From NCBI GenBank assembly GCA_029582165.1, contig CM055868.1, positions 20,270,391 to 20,334,390 of the forward strand: DNA of 64,000 bases, read 5' to 3'. Below the pieces are notes generated by a model. That model saw only the letters and a program-made list of their open reading frames with translations, had not been told where the DNA came from and did no database searches. The position numbers and the translations under genes are program-made. The stretch is from Portulaca oleracea (taxonomy: Eukaryota; Streptophyta; Magnoliopsida; Caryophyllales; Portulacaceae). Positions 9,786-21,612 of this stretch are shown here, piece after piece; positions within the stretch are counted from its first letter, which is position 1, and every line of letters starts with the position of its first letter.

Positions 9786-12700
9786 AGAATCACAAAGACA
9801 AACAATCTGAAACCCCATTAGAAATTCAGGCTGTACGAGGATCTTCCGCTGCAAGCTCTATAATCCCGGGTTACATCATAGTAGAAGATGGCAAGGCTTA
9901 ATTAGGAGATTTTCTATTATCATTCCTTTTCTTTCCGTGAAAGTTGGCATTTTTTTTAAGAGTCAGTTGGGATGTATCCCAAGTAGATTTTTTTATGTAT
10001 TCATCTTAGTTGCATTCAATAAAGATGAACCCTTTCTCATTATGACTCTTGTCTTCCCTGACCCTTGATTTGCTTCTAAACTGCTAAGGAAAGAATCTTG
10101 TGCTTGCATTCTTGATTTGAATTAAAGAGCTCACTCACCCATATGACAATCCAAGTCTGACATATCCATCTTCTCACATCCTTTACTCCATCTCACATCT
10201 CTTTCACATTTTCTCTGTGCTTTTTTGCCCTACCCCGAGTCCAAGGTTAATAGAGAGAAGAGAGGCTAACTTCACCGCCAAAGCGAAGTTAGGCAAAAGG
10301 ATAGAAAAATAAGAAAAGAGAGGACAACTTGAACACTCATCTAACAAGTTGGGCACAAGGAGAGGCAAATGAGTGAAAATTAAGAGAAGAGAGGCTAACT
10401 TCACCGCCAAAGCGAAGTTGGGCAAAAGGAGAGGCAAATGAGTGAAAATTAAAAAGAGAGAAGCTAACCTGAACACCCATCCAACAGGTTAGGCAAAAGG
10501 AGAGAATTCCAAGCGACCAATAGTCTCTAAAAGTGATCCTCACTCTCAAATAAATCATGTAGCTTAAAAAGACATGCCTAAGATAGAAGGCTTCCACCCC
10601 TTACACCGACTTCATCACCACCTTCATTTCATCTAGCTGTTTTACCTACATTATTACCTTCCCACACCATATTCTTCACCACCACCATAAACCCGGTCAT
10701 TCATTTTATGGCAATCTCGTCCCTAAATCCATCTAAGCCAACCAATGTGATGCGGGTGACAAATATCATGGATAAGAGGAATATAGATTGAGGTTGTCAA
10801 GTTTAAAAAAAAAGAAAAAAATATACAAAAAAAAAAAGAAAGAAGAAAGTGAGAATAAGAGGAAATTGTCGGTTTACATTGGTCACTCGCACACATCCCA
10901 AAAGCTTCCCGTCCAACCTTCACACCTATCCTTCCCATTAAACTTTCGACCCATCTCAAAGTCCTTCTTGAGGCATTAATCGTTTAAAGCTGCACCTGCT
11001 GAACTACGACTGGCCTGATTCCACACTGGATACGTAGGAGAACCTCTTTGAGGCCCGGCCGCTGTAATTCACTTTAGAGAAAATCCATCATCAAATCATT
11101 TGGTCTTTAAGAGATAGAATAAAGAGTGGCTAGCTCGAAAACCTCACCAGGTGAGCTAGGCAAAAGGAGAGGAAACCTTGATCTCTAAGGACACTGACAA
11201 GTTGTGAGATTTCTTTCACCAAAGCACACCCACCTTTTCCCATCAGACTTGGATCACCCTTCATACCTGAAATCCATCAAACCACAACCATTTGACCATC
11301 TCGTCCCTTATAAGATAAACCCACGAGACATGGTGCTCCATCTATAGACCATCTCGTCCATTCTATTAGTTCGAACCTCTATCCATCAAACTACCCATCC
11401 ATTCATCTGATCACTACTCTCGCCTAGCCATCCATAACTTCGTCTTGCCCACCATTGGGACCTAACTATTCACAAACATGCTTTCTATATCACCGTACCT
11501 ACCTTTTCTGTATCATATCGTTCATTATTTCTTACCCTGTGAGCTCTTCTGATTTGATCATTAGTGTATGTATGAGATTCGTCAGTTAATCCTCGCTTCC
11601 AGAACACCTGAGTGAAGAATAACTCCTTTAACAGAACAAGAAGCCAACTGCATCAAAATAACGGTTACTTGAAGATAATACCTGCCTAGGTCAATCATTT
11701 TGGCTCATCTAAAGACGTTTGTTCACTGGTACTAGGGGTTTGGTGCTTACATGTTCCCACCTAAACAAAAGAACCAAGAAGAATAGAGAAAAGGCAAGAG
11801 AAATCAAGACGACTTGTTGCTTGATCCTTCTTAGTGCTTGGGGTTTCTAACCATGACATCAAGGTCGGGCATCCTGACTATCCCATCATGTAGCTTAAGC
11901 AGACCGAGTCTTCCATTGATGTCGTCTTTTGCACCATTCCAACTGGGGGCTCGCTCATCACTCAATACCCGCATCATGGCAACTTGTGAGGCAATTCGAG
12001 AAGAAGAACTCATCATTTTCACTATTTTTTTCCTTGTCCTTGAACTCACCTTGAAATCACTCTTGACATTTAGAGTTTTTTTTTTTTTACTTTTCCTTTT
12101 TTTCTTTCCTCGGGAAAGGAGGGGTTGTTCATATTGCATACATGCAGCAAATCAATGTGCATTTTTTTAATTTTTGTTTTTAGGTCATGTGCATTTTTCA
12201 TTTTAAGTCACATTAGTTTGCATTTTGAGTCACATTAATTCGTTTTTCATTTTCATTTTGAGTCACGTTAGTTTTTTTTAGTTTTTATTTATTTTTTTCC
12301 TTTTTTTTCTTCTCGAGTCAAATAAAAAAAAAGTCACATGCATTGCATAAATAAAAAAATATAGAAAAGTAAAAAACAGTCACATCATGCATTAGAAATA
12401 GGACTGCATAAAATCATGCATAAAGAGTCTTACAGTATAAAATGCATAATAGAGTTGTGTATTGTACATATTTATTTTCACGTAATTCATGTAGCATAGC
12501 ATGCATAAGACCGCATTTGCATTCTTCTGTCTCCCCCCCGAACCTCAAAAGAAATGCAACCATGCCGGCTAGAAATCAAGCAAGCTCACTTGAAGTCTTG
12601 ATCGCCTTCGAAAGTATTGCTAGAAGCTCAAAGGACATTGCTGATGAAGAAATAAATTGAGTTTTACGAGAATTAACTCATTTTCCGAGTTAAACTCTAA

Positions 12701-13069
12701 AATTTAGAAAACAAATTTTTATGAGAATTAGTTTGGAAAATAATTCATTTTCTAAGTTAAGCTCTAAACATTTAATTCGCAATATTTCACGAGAATTAGT
12801 TTGGAGATAACTCATTTCAGAATTAAACTGAGAAGACCCGAGCATACGGACAAACCCGACCCATACCGCCAAGAACAAGCTGGGCCTAGGTCTTGCAACC
12901 AGACACCATAACTCCAGGTATGGCTCGGACCCTTACCCAGGATTCCTAACAGGAGAAGACCCCGAAAACTCGGTACCATATCACCTGGGTCCCACCAAGC
13001 GGTATGCTCGGTGGAGGGGATTCAAGGTTGTGCCAAGCAAAGACAAAAAAAATGCCCCGGACAGAGCGC
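9786..13069 (+). other. N: long non-coding internal region
   Basis: No pol domains. It contains repeated blocks built on 'gagaggctaac...gttaggcaaaaggagag' (10255-10500, again near 11130-11175). A block at 10999-11065 (ACTACGACTGGCCTGATTCC ... GGATACGTAGGA ... CCGGCCGCTG) is shared with D at 55097-55165. Poly-purine and poly-pyrimidine runs occur at 10800-10850 and 12075-12115. Reading frames here are shadows. Confidence 0.65.
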
Positions 13070-13490
13070 CATGCCGGCAGGCATGACAGCCTACCTAGGG
13101 TTCCAAGCAACAAGTGAAATCAGGATGACCGACACCACCCTAGACAGAGTTGCATCCCTGGAGGCATGACAACCTGACTGAGCTCAAATCTGGCAAGACT
13201 GTGCAGAAAAACAAAGAAAACTGGGTAGAGCTGCATGCCTGGAGGCATGACAGCCTAACTAGATCCAAATATGACGAAACTGTGCAGAAAAACAAAGAAA
13301 GTTGGGCCAGTTGCTTGCACGAGGCATATGACCTCATTAGACCCAAATCACTTAAACTGTAGAAAAACAAAGAAAGCTGGACAGAGTTGCATGCCTGGAA
13401 GCATGACAGCCTGACTAGACCCGAATTGGGCAAGACGGTGCAGAAAAGCAAACAAAATTGGACAGAGCACCATGCTTGCAGGCATGCCAG
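13070..13490 (+). repeat. ~80-bp tandem array with palindromes in N
   Basis: The palindrome CATGCC-N4-GGCATG starts at 13070, 13153, 13234, 13390 and 13471, with a degraded copy near 13313, giving a period of about 80 bp. Centres differ (GGCA, TGGA, TGCA) while the arms are kept. The units also share 'tgcagaaaaacaaag'. Confidence 0.8.
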
Positions 13491-13808
13491 CCTGCCTAGT
13501 ATATCGAACAGAAAAAATCATACCTGGAGGAAAAGAGGACTTCTGTGCCATACCTCTCTCTGGAAAATAAATAAATTAAATTCTGAAGAGGAGTGTGGTG
13601 CGTCAATAAGTAAAATTTTCAAAAGAAATATGAATATTCACATGCTTGGAAGATGTATTAATGTAATGGAGGAAGAGACAAACTCATAACAGGCTCTACT
13701 TTCAAGAGAAATATGAACATTCATATACTCAGAAAATATTCTAGAATTGGAACACACATTTTGATGTAATCCCAGTCTGCACACTAGGGGCTAGCATTGT
13801 TATATTCT

Positions 13809-14429
13809 GCCGGTCGTCGGGCGTTAATAATACGATGTACATTCAGCCGCTCATCGGGAGTTAATAGTCCGATGTCAATCCAGGCGGTCATCGGGCGTTA
13901 ATAATACGATGTCAATCCAGCCGGTCATCGGCCGTTTATAGTATGATGTCAATTTTGTCGGTCGTCGGTGTTAATAATACGATGTCAATTCAGCCGGTCA
14001 TCGGGCGTTAATAGTACGATGTCAATCCAGCCGGTCATCGAGCGTTTATAGTACGATGTCAATTCAGCCAGTTCGTCGGGCGTTTATAGTACGATGTCAA
14101 TTCAGCCGGTCATCGGGCATTAATAGTATGATGTCAATTCAGTCGGTCGTCGGGCGTTAATAATACAATGTCAATTCAGCTGGTCATCGGGCGTTTATAG
14201 TACGATGTCAATTCAGCCGGTCGTCGGGCGTTAATAATACGATGTCAATTCAGCCGGTCATCGTGCGTTTATAGTACAATGTCAATTCAGCCGGTCATCG
14301 GGCGTTTATAGTACGATGTCAAGTTAGCCGGTCATCAGGCGTTTATAGTACGATGTCAATTCAGCCGGTCATCGGGCGTTAATAATACGATGTCAATTCA
14401 GCTGGTCGTTGGGCATTTATAATACGATG
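13809..14429 (+). repeat. 37-bp minisatellite in the 3' UTR of N
   Basis: About 17 tandem copies of a 37-bp unit (landmarks CCGGTCATCGGGCGTT, then AATACGATGTCAATTCAG). Copies alternate between 'gttaataatacg' and 'gtttatagtacg' variants. It lies about 220 bp upstream of the purine tract. Tandem arrays in this place are a known feature of Tat/Ogre 3' UTRs and a known source of plant satellites. Confidence 0.92.
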
Positions 14430-14653
14430 ACAGAAGTTTGAAAGTACGGTTAAGCGCAAGACAGTTGCTTCCAAGCGTCGACGATCAACAAAGACATAGG
14501 ATATTGTTTCTGAATGTCAATCAGCTACAAGTCATACATACGGCACAGGACGTTTGCTTCCAAGTGTCATCTAGCCTCGAGACTATACTTCTGGGGCATA
14601 TCATTTTTAGCGTCTTCAAACTACTTTGATCAGCGTCCTACTCGGACTCGATC

Positions 14654-14665
14654 AAAGTGGGGGCT
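14654..14665 (+). promoter_or_regulatory. polypurine tract of N
   Basis: 'AAAGTGGGGGCT' is a typical plus-strand primer for Ty3/gypsy LTR elements. The 3' LTR should start just after it, but LINE G follows instead. Confidence 0.7.
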
Positions 14666-15522
14666 AACGATTGAAACGGTGGAACACACACTTCTCTTCT
14701 GTCCTCTTGCAATGGAAGTTTGGATGAGGAGTGGTGTGGAGGAGGAATTCTGGACTAAGGAAACCCCTTCGATTGTTGATACTCTGGATTTGGCCGGAAG
14801 GAAGATGGATCAAAAGGGGTATGAGGAATTTGCAGCCATTATGTGGGAAATTTGGAATATTCGAAATAGCTTGATATTTGGAGAGCCTAGTGGCAAGCCT
14901 CAGGATGGGGCTGCGAGAGCCATTGGATTTTTGGAAAGCTTCAGAGAAATGCATCATAAGGAAAGAGAAACAAAGGGAGAAAAGAAGTGGGAGCCGCCAC
15001 CTACTGGAATTGTAAAGCTAAATTTTGATGGGGGTACTTTGAAGCCATCTGGAAGTGGAAGGGGAGTAGTTGTTCGGGATTACATGGGTAAAGTTATGAT
15101 GGCTGCTGTACAACAAACGCAGAATTGGGCCGGCCCAGAGATTGAAGAGGCTAGGGCTTGCTTTTTTGGTCTTCAATGTGCTAGAGATGCTGGGATGGAT
15201 AAAATCATTGTGGAAGGAGATTGTCTTGGCCTGATCTCTAAGCTAAAGAAGGCAGAAATCCCAAATTCATTTTTAGGATTCATTATAGCTGAGATTTTAG
15301 AAATTAGTAAATCATTTGATTTTGTTGCTTGGTCTTTTGTAAGGAGGAACAATAATAGGACTGCCCATGCTATTGCTCACATACAACCCGTATTTTATGG
15401 GAGTCATGTGTGGGTCTCGGGGGTGCCAGATCTAGTCCACGATCTGGCTAGTGAAGATATGTGTAACTTCTTGAACAATGTTTCAATATAGTGTGTGAGT
15501 TTCCTTGTTTAAAAAAAAAAAA
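14666..15522 (+). mobile_element. LINE G, 5'-truncated L1 fragment
   Basis: Begins inside the zinc-binding zf-RVT region of ORF2 and ends with a poly(A) of 12 at 15511-15522. It occupies the junction between N's polypurine tract and 3' LTR. The first ~25 bp of the LTR are missing and I see no clear TSD, so insertion came with a small target deletion or later loss. Confidence 0.8.
14667..15491 (+). pseudogene. LINE G ORF2 C-terminus: zf-RVT end and RNase H
   Basis: An open frame to the TAG at 15489. The start carries the tail of the zf-RVT domain (VEHTLLFCPLA, then IMWEIWNIRNSLIF). An RNase H of the plant LINE type (RVT_3) begins at KLNFDGG (~15020) and continues through VVRDYMGK, EARACFFGLQCARDAG and VEGDCLGLI to FVRRNNNRTAHAIAH. 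The catalytic D, E and D positions look present. The upstream part of the open frame (14514-14665) is N sequence, not LINE. Only a fragment of a protein, so no activity is expected. Confidence 0.8.
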
Positions 15523-17152
15523 TTTTTAGCTTTGTAAATATTGTAATTTATTTTATGTTTTTTTTAGAATAATTTAAGGAAAAGGCCAAGATTTTTGAAA
15601 TGCAAAAAAGATGAAGAAATGAAGGAAAAACCCTAAAAAATCACCAGAAAAAGGCCCAACCCAAATAACCCAATCCCAGACCTGCGCGCCCAAGGCGCGA
15701 TGCAGTACAAATCTGGTACATCGGCCTTCATACTGCAGCGGTATGCAGGTCTGCGCCTCGGAGCGTGCGGTCGGTCCTCGGGCCCGGCCTCTTGGCGGGT
15801 ATTACGCCGGGTCGGTAGGTTGCCTTGGGAAACGTGCTGACCTCGGGAAGCAGGCCCACCTCGGGAAGCGTGCAATTGGGCTTTTCTCAGACCCAGCATA
15901 CCGCCAGGTATATTGGTGGGTCAGACCCGACCCGTTTGCCTTGGGAAACGCGCTGACCTAGGGAAACGCGCTGCTGGACAGCCTCCAAAGCCCACCATGC
16001 ATGCAGGTATTGCGGCTGCTACCTTATTCTTTTAACCTAATTTCTACCCCGTGTTTTCACCAATAAATACCCCATCCCATTCCATTCGTCTTTACACCAA
16101 AATCACCCTAGCATATAGACACTAGGTGATTTTTTCTCTTCTCCCTCCTTCATTTCATTCATTTGCATCAACGTACTTGGCATTTTAATTTCTTCTTCTC
16201 TTCTTCTCTCTCTTCACATTATTGTATTGAACATGATTAAATAATAAACTCGGCCAATTCAACGTTCAATGCTTGTAAATGTAAGTTGTACATATTCTTT
16301 ATCTCGTTCTCTATTTATTTATTTCTCGCATTTAATATTGCATTTGTATGTTACTAAATAATATGAATTACACTAATAAATTCTCAATCTATACTCTTCT
16401 TTCTTTTTTTCTTTAATTAACCAGTTTAGTAGAGTTCGTTCGTTGAACGGGAGAATTCGAGAATTTTTATTCTCGATTTCGTAACCTTACCCCCGGATCA
16501 GAATCTCATGGTTCATGGTTTGTGGAGTCACTAATTTCAAGTTTATTAATTCTCTTGTAAAAATTAATTGGCGACTCTTCTTTTCTTCCTCTTTTTATTT
16601 TATTTTATTTCTCTTTTTTCGGATTCATTTTCGGATTTCAGAATACCGAAAAACTGGGTTTTGTCAGTCTTAAAGTGCATTTGCAGTTGTTTTTGCAGAA
16701 TTTCTGAACCCGAGACTGGCACAATACCTGGCGGTATGCATGCCAGTGCCCGGGTTCGGATCTGGCTCCCAGATCCGGAAGTCCGTCTCGAGGCCCGGAT
16801 CGGCAGAATACCTAGCGGTATTCTAGACCGGTCCCGTGGCTTAGACAGGACTTCCTGGTTCGGAAGAAATTCTCGGGCCACTGACTGCCAGAATACCTCC
16901 AGGTATTAGCCCAATCAGTGATCTCGGATTCTCGGGACGAACCTCGAGCCTTTTTGTCCTTTTTTTTCTGTCTTCTTTTCTGATTAATTAAATTTCACAT
17001 TTCTAACTTTTTTATAAGAAAAAAGAGTTTACTTAAGTTTTAATTTTAGTTTATTTAAGGGAGATTCAAGCAAATCTTCTCAATGAAAAGACACCCCTTT
17101 CGACTCGCCATTTACCGTGAGGAACATATCGGGGATTTTCCCAGGTCCCACA
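15523..17152 (+). repeat. 3' LTR of N (start missing)
   Basis: Aligns with 6351-7859 of the 5' LTR from 'ttagctttgtaaatattg' onward and ends GGTCCCACA. Palindromes ATACC-N4-GGTAT lie at 15898-15911, 16724-16737, 16806-16823 and 16891-16906. It is longer than the 5' LTR because of segments near 16375-16440 and 16530-16615 that the 5' copy lacks. Confidence 0.9.
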
Positions 17153-17157
17153 ATTAG

Positions 17158-18424
17158 TTATGATGATTTTGTGTTTTGTAGGATAATAATGTGTTAGATC
17201 CAAAACCGAGACAAAAGTGGAAAAACTGAACAATAATGCCAGACAGACGGGCGTCGCGCCCGAGTCACTAGGGTCGCGCCCGTGACACGCCTCTGTGGCG
17301 TCAGTGCAACAGCTAGAAAAGGGTCACGCCCGTGACCTGGGAGTCGCGCCTGCGACATAATGCGGAGGAAGAAAATGCTTGCGGACAGATCTCGGTCGAT
17401 AGAAGCGTCTCACCCGCGACCACGGAGGGCTGTTTAACGAAGGAACCAGATCAAGGTCCTGCCCGAGACACATATGTGTCACGCCCGTGAAGACGGTGAA
17501 GATGAAACTTCGAAAATTGGTCGTGCCCGCTACAGATTTCTTCACGCCCACCACGGTTTCAAGCAAGGAATGACGAATGTTAGGCAAAAGAGGGTCCCGC
17601 CCGGGACCCTGTCTGTCACGCCCGTGACATCTGCCAGTTCTGAAAATAACATGCGGTGGCTGCTAGGGTTTCAGGTGGTGTTTTTTTTTAAATTTCTTTT
17701 CCCTTTTTCTTTTCTATAAAAAACTTATTATATGTTCATTAGAGGTCTTAGTTTTTACTTAGTTAGTTTTTAGTTAGCATTAGTTTACTTAGGTTTTAGG
17801 ATGGAGTTTTCTTAAGTTTCCCTAGCCTTCAATTGTAATTCAACCTTTTTAGATTAATGCAAGTGATTAATTCTTTAAAGTTCTTGCTCTTTTTTGCTTT
17901 CTTGTATTTTCAATTTCATTAGTATTAGTTGCACAAAATTCCACTTTTTAGTAAAGCGGAGGATTAAGGTTCCTCAAATTCTCCCTTTAGGTGAGGATTC
18001 GAGCAGTCTTAGTAATCCAAATCACGCCCTTTCTTGTTTGTTCAAGAGAAAGATCGGTGATTCAAGATTGAAAAGAACAGAAGATCGATGGAAAGAATTC
18101 TTCATTCAGTAATGTTTTCTGATATCAATTCAGTAATTAGTTTAGTCTTTACTTTCAAATTTTTAATTACTTTCTTGATTCTGTTCTTGATTTCTAGTTT
18201 AGTTTCTTGTTCTTGTTCTAGTAGTTAGATTTAGTTTTATTTCCCAATTCATGTTTTCTTAGTTTGAATTCCTAATTAATTTAGTTTAATTATAATTAGT
18301 TTAAATTATTTACTGCTTCCTGCATATTGAAAACCTTTTGAAACCAATTTCCTGAAAACCTAACACACCCTCCCTGTGGATATGACTACCCCTAATTTTT
18401 ACCCCAAATTTCTACAACCGAACG
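17158..18424 (+). repeat. 5' LTR of B, second fragment
   Basis: Aligns along its length with 26518-27752. It holds a palindrome cluster at 17253-17628 built on GTCGC-GCCC-GCGAC, with variants GTCAC-GCCC-GTGAC and GTCCC-GCCC-GGGAC. A TATA-like TATAAAAAAC lies at 17715, and a pyrimidine-rich downstream half follows. It ends 'ctacaaccgaacg' just before the PBS. Confidence 0.9.
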
Positions 18425-18425
18425 A

Positions 18426-18443
18426 TGGCACCGTTGCCGGGGA
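18426..18443 (+). promoter_or_regulatory. primer binding site of B (tRNA-Asp type)
   Basis: 'TGGCACCGTTGCCGGGGA' differs by one base (A for G at the fifth base) from the tRNA-Asp PBS that is perfect in element C. Confidence 0.85.
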
Positions 18444-18635
18444 TGGCGTTATTTGGTAGATTAGGTTATTCGTTTGTGTGTGAATAGTTTAACTTCTTTC
18501 TTAAATCAGTTTTCAAAAACAAAAAAAAAACCCAAAAGAAAATTTATAAAACTAAAAAAAAATAAAAAATTGAGACTTCAAGGAAAAAACAGAAAGTACA
18601 TCAACCTGAGGTTTGGGTTCGTAGTTCTGGTAAAG

Positions 18636-20559
18636 ATGTCTGAAGAAGCACCGCCACCACCACCTCCACCTCCACCTATTGTGACCCTTTATAACCAGTT
18701 CTGTCCATCTTATGACGCAACACCATCATGTTTTGTACTTCCCAACCTGCCTACAGGAGTGACCTTTAACCCTAGGCAGCACTACACCCAGAACCTACCA
18801 CTTTTCACGGGAACTAGGTTAGCACTCATATGGACTGCAGAGTACAAAGAGTACATTAGCATGATAACTCCCCCAGGAGTCCCATTAGACTATGCAGTGG
18901 CGGATCTTGACCTTTTAGTTAGGGGTGGCCAATACACTAGTATTTTATATAATAAATATAAAATCCTTAATTTTTATTCCAAATTATACCTCATTTTTTA
19001 AAAAAATTTTTGGGTTAACGGTGGTCGTGGCCACCGTCGACGTGGCCCTCGGTCCGCCCATGAGACTATGTGCTTTTAAAATACCTACCTTTTGCTCTGA
19101 GGGACGCCACTAAGTGGTGGGTGTATAGCATCAAACCTCGGTCCATTAATTCTTGGGATGGTTTTCTAAAAGTTTTTATGAAAAGGTTTTTTTCCAAACT
19201 CCTTAGCTGTTCAACTAAGAAACTCGATTATGAAATTTAGACAGGACGAAGGAGAACCTTTTTGGAAAGCTTTCGAACGATTTAAAAATTTACTGTCCCA
19301 ATTCCCTCATCATGGTTTTGACTTGGTACGACTATGTCAGATCGTGTACGAGGGGGTCGACCACGATTTAAAAATTTACTGTCCCAATAGAGTCAATGTG
19401 TCAGGGGGGTTTTATAGATAAAACTGTTGATGAAACCTGCGATTTCTTAGAAAGCATGTCCGAAAGGGCAATGCAATGGGGAACAACTTGAGACGAGTCC
19501 TTAGGTGCTCAATTGTCAAATGTTAGGGGGTGTACATGTTGTGAGTGAGAGTACAAGTTATGAGGCTACGTTTGCTTCCCTTGAAAATATGATCAAAACC
19601 TTAGGCCCAAACCCAATTAGCTGCCTCCCAGTCACAAACCTGTGCTCAGGTTAATTCTTGGGACCAAACTGTTGCTTTTGTTCTCCCATCGACTGCATCA
19701 TGTGCATTGTGTCAGGGTGCTGACCACATTTACACTACCTGCCCTCTTTACATGCAACAACTGGCTGCTAATACTGAAAATGTGAATGCCATGCATCATA
19801 ACTACAGACCTGACCAGTACCAACCCTACCAGCACCAGGGGATGCGCAAACACCCCCTACTCTCTTATGGCCCTGAAACCAGAATGTGTTGAGACCTCCG
19901 AACCAAGGAGGGGGTTTCCAAGGAAACAACCCTCCTCAGTTTCGACCTCGACCCCAGGGAGCTTATCAAGCTCCTAGAGGGCCACCTTTCCAGCCTTCAA
20001 TTGCCCAGAACCGACCCCCACCGGGTATTCTAATGAGGATAGACATGAAAGAGAGATTAGGGAGTTAAAGAATGGTTTAAACAAAGTTGAGAAAAACATG
20101 AACAATAATTTAGAAAGGATGATGAAACAAATGAATGAGAATTTTTCTCAACTGCTGTTAACTAATAGGGACAAAGGTTCTTTTACTAGACAACCTGAGG
20201 CGAACCCCAATGGGCAAGCTTCAGGTTCGTCATCTTGTGACCCTAGTCAGGTTAGAGGTCCGAATGCTGTAATCACTCTCCGTTCTGGGAGAGAAATTGA
20301 TAATAAGGTGAAACTGAAATCTTCTGATGGGTGTGACAAAAAGACTGTGAACGATGAATCTGTTGATGAGACTATTTCGGTTGATGATGAGTCAGATGGA
20401 GCGAGGCCAACTGCTACAGTTGAGCCTCCTCACACCAAAACCTTGTCCAAAACTAACCCTTTGACTAGTCCCACAATCTCAAGGGGCTTACAAACCCCCT
20501 CCACCTTACCCTTAGAGGTTAAGATGGAGCAAAGACCAAAAATTTCTAGACAAAATTAG
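18636..20559 (+). pseudogene. gag: Athila B gag (broken, interrupted by a MITE)
   Basis: Starts at ATG 18636 with a poly-proline stretch. The N-terminal part is readable to 18894, then a hAT-like MITE interrupts. The gag core resumes after 19071 in shifting frames (LRDATKWWVYSIKP, then SWDGFLKVFMKRFF, then FERFKNLLSQFPHHGF at 19275-19320). A zinc-knuckle-like CALC...H..C lies near 19698-19735. A glutamine/proline-rich tail follows (19890-20030), and then an acidic linker (20098-20559) with ITLRSGREI, the conserved Athila Gag-Pol linker motif. Several stops and frameshifts are present, so it is not functional. Confidence 0.85.
18895..19062. mobile_element. hAT-like MITE, 168 bp, in B gag
   Basis: Flanked by the perfect 8-bp TSD agactatg (18887-18894 and 19063-19070). 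Its ends are CAGTGGCGGA and TCCGCCCATG, inverted with two mismatches. An 8-bp TSD and CAGTGGCGG-type ends fit the hAT superfamily. No coding capacity. Confidence 0.85.
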
Positions 20560-20581
20560 GGAGACTTTTTCTCAGGTTAAG

Positions 20582-21612
20582 GTGAACATCCCTCTTTTAG
20601 ATGCTATTCAGCAGATCCCTCCATATGCCCGTTTCCTTAAAGAGCTTTGTACCACTAAGAGGTCCACCCAAGTGCCCAAGAAGTCTTTCTTAGCCTCGAA
20701 TGTGAGTTCCATTATATCGAACCAAATGCCTATTAAGTACAAGGACCCTGGATGCCCCACTATCTCTATTACCATAGGTGAGATAGTTTGATAGAAAAGG
20801 CATTACTTGACCTAGGAGCTAGTCTGAATTTGTTGCCTTTGCATGTGTATGAGATGCTTGGATTAGGTGAATTAAAGCCTATTAGGATGGTATTGCAATT
20901 GGTTGACAGGTCTACTAGAGTACCTAAGGGGGTAGTGGAGGATGTTCTGATTAAGGTTAGGGATTTTGTGTTTCATGTTGATTTTGTAGTGCTAGAAACT
21001 GCTAGAGTTCAGAGTACTAGAGATAAGATCCCCGTTATTCTTGGTCGCCTTTTTCTTGCTACTTCTAATGCTTGGATTAACTGTAAAGATGGTAGGTTGA
21101 AATTGACCTTTGGGAATTTGACTATGGAATTGAATATTTTTAACCTGCAAAAGTCACCCTTAGGTTTTGATGAGCATGAGCATAGTACCCTTAATTGGAT
21201 AAGTGATTTTGTTGATAGTGAGCAACCTGACTGTGTTGATGCGTCTTTTGCTGATGAGTTGATTGCACTAGGAATTAATCCTGATGATTTGAATTCTTTG
21301 TGTAATTCTGATGTATTTGATGGTGATGTGCTATATGAATCTTTATTTGCATCTCAAACCACACTTGAGATAGTTGAGCCTGAGCTACCTTCATCCACCA
21401 TACTTGAGATGAAACCCCTCCCTTCTGAGCTGAAATATGCTTTTCTTGGCCCTAGTGAGACCAACCCAGTCATCATTGTTTCTGACTTAGGTAGAGACCA
21501 GGAAAACCAAGTAGTTGAGGTTCTTAGGAAGAACAAGGGAGCCATGGGGTGGACTTTAGGTGACATTAAGGGGATTAGCCCTTCCATTGTTCAACATATC
21601 GAATCTTCCTAG
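20582..21612 (+). pseudogene. Athila B protease and linker to RT
   Basis: The pre-protease block VNIPLLDAIQQIPPYARFLKE leads to the retropepsin-like domain: DPGCPTISITIG, then the active-site strand ALLDLGASLNLLP after a stop near 20791, then VILGRLFLAT. The following linker contains the conserved LKPLPSELKYAFLG-type stretch (21415-21445) and reaches the start of RT at 21600. The frame is open from 20788 to 21612. The stop between the two halves of the protease makes it a pseudogene. Confidence 0.85.

Larger units (their letters stand above)
6326..17152 (+). mobile_element. Tat/Ogre-like non-autonomous element N, nested in the 5' LTR of B
   Basis: TG...CA element with perfect TSD attag (6321-6325 and 17153-17157). 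LTRs are 6326-7859 and 15523-17152 (the latter lacks its first ~25 bp). A tRNA-Arg-type PBS follows the 5' LTR. Only a gag remnant is coding. The rest is long non-coding sequence with tandem arrays and a purine tract at 14654-14665. It shares several non-coding blocks with element D, so both belong to one lineage. A LINE fragment sits at the 3' LTR edge. Confidence 0.9.

Noticed and set aside
13809..14429. Regularly spaced ~37-bp repeats that resemble a CRISPR array
   Set aside because: Units are directly adjacent with no unique spacers, there are no cas genes, and the context is a plant retrotransposon 3' UTR. It is a minisatellite.
14514..14665. Apparent N-terminal extension of the LINE G frame
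   Set aside because: The sequence belongs to N's 3' UTR and polypurine tract. Fusion to the LINE frame is accidental.
19063..19140. Intron in B gag to explain the interruption near 18895
   Set aside because: The segment has an 8-bp TSD and terminal inverted repeats, so it is a MITE insertion. No splice sites fit.
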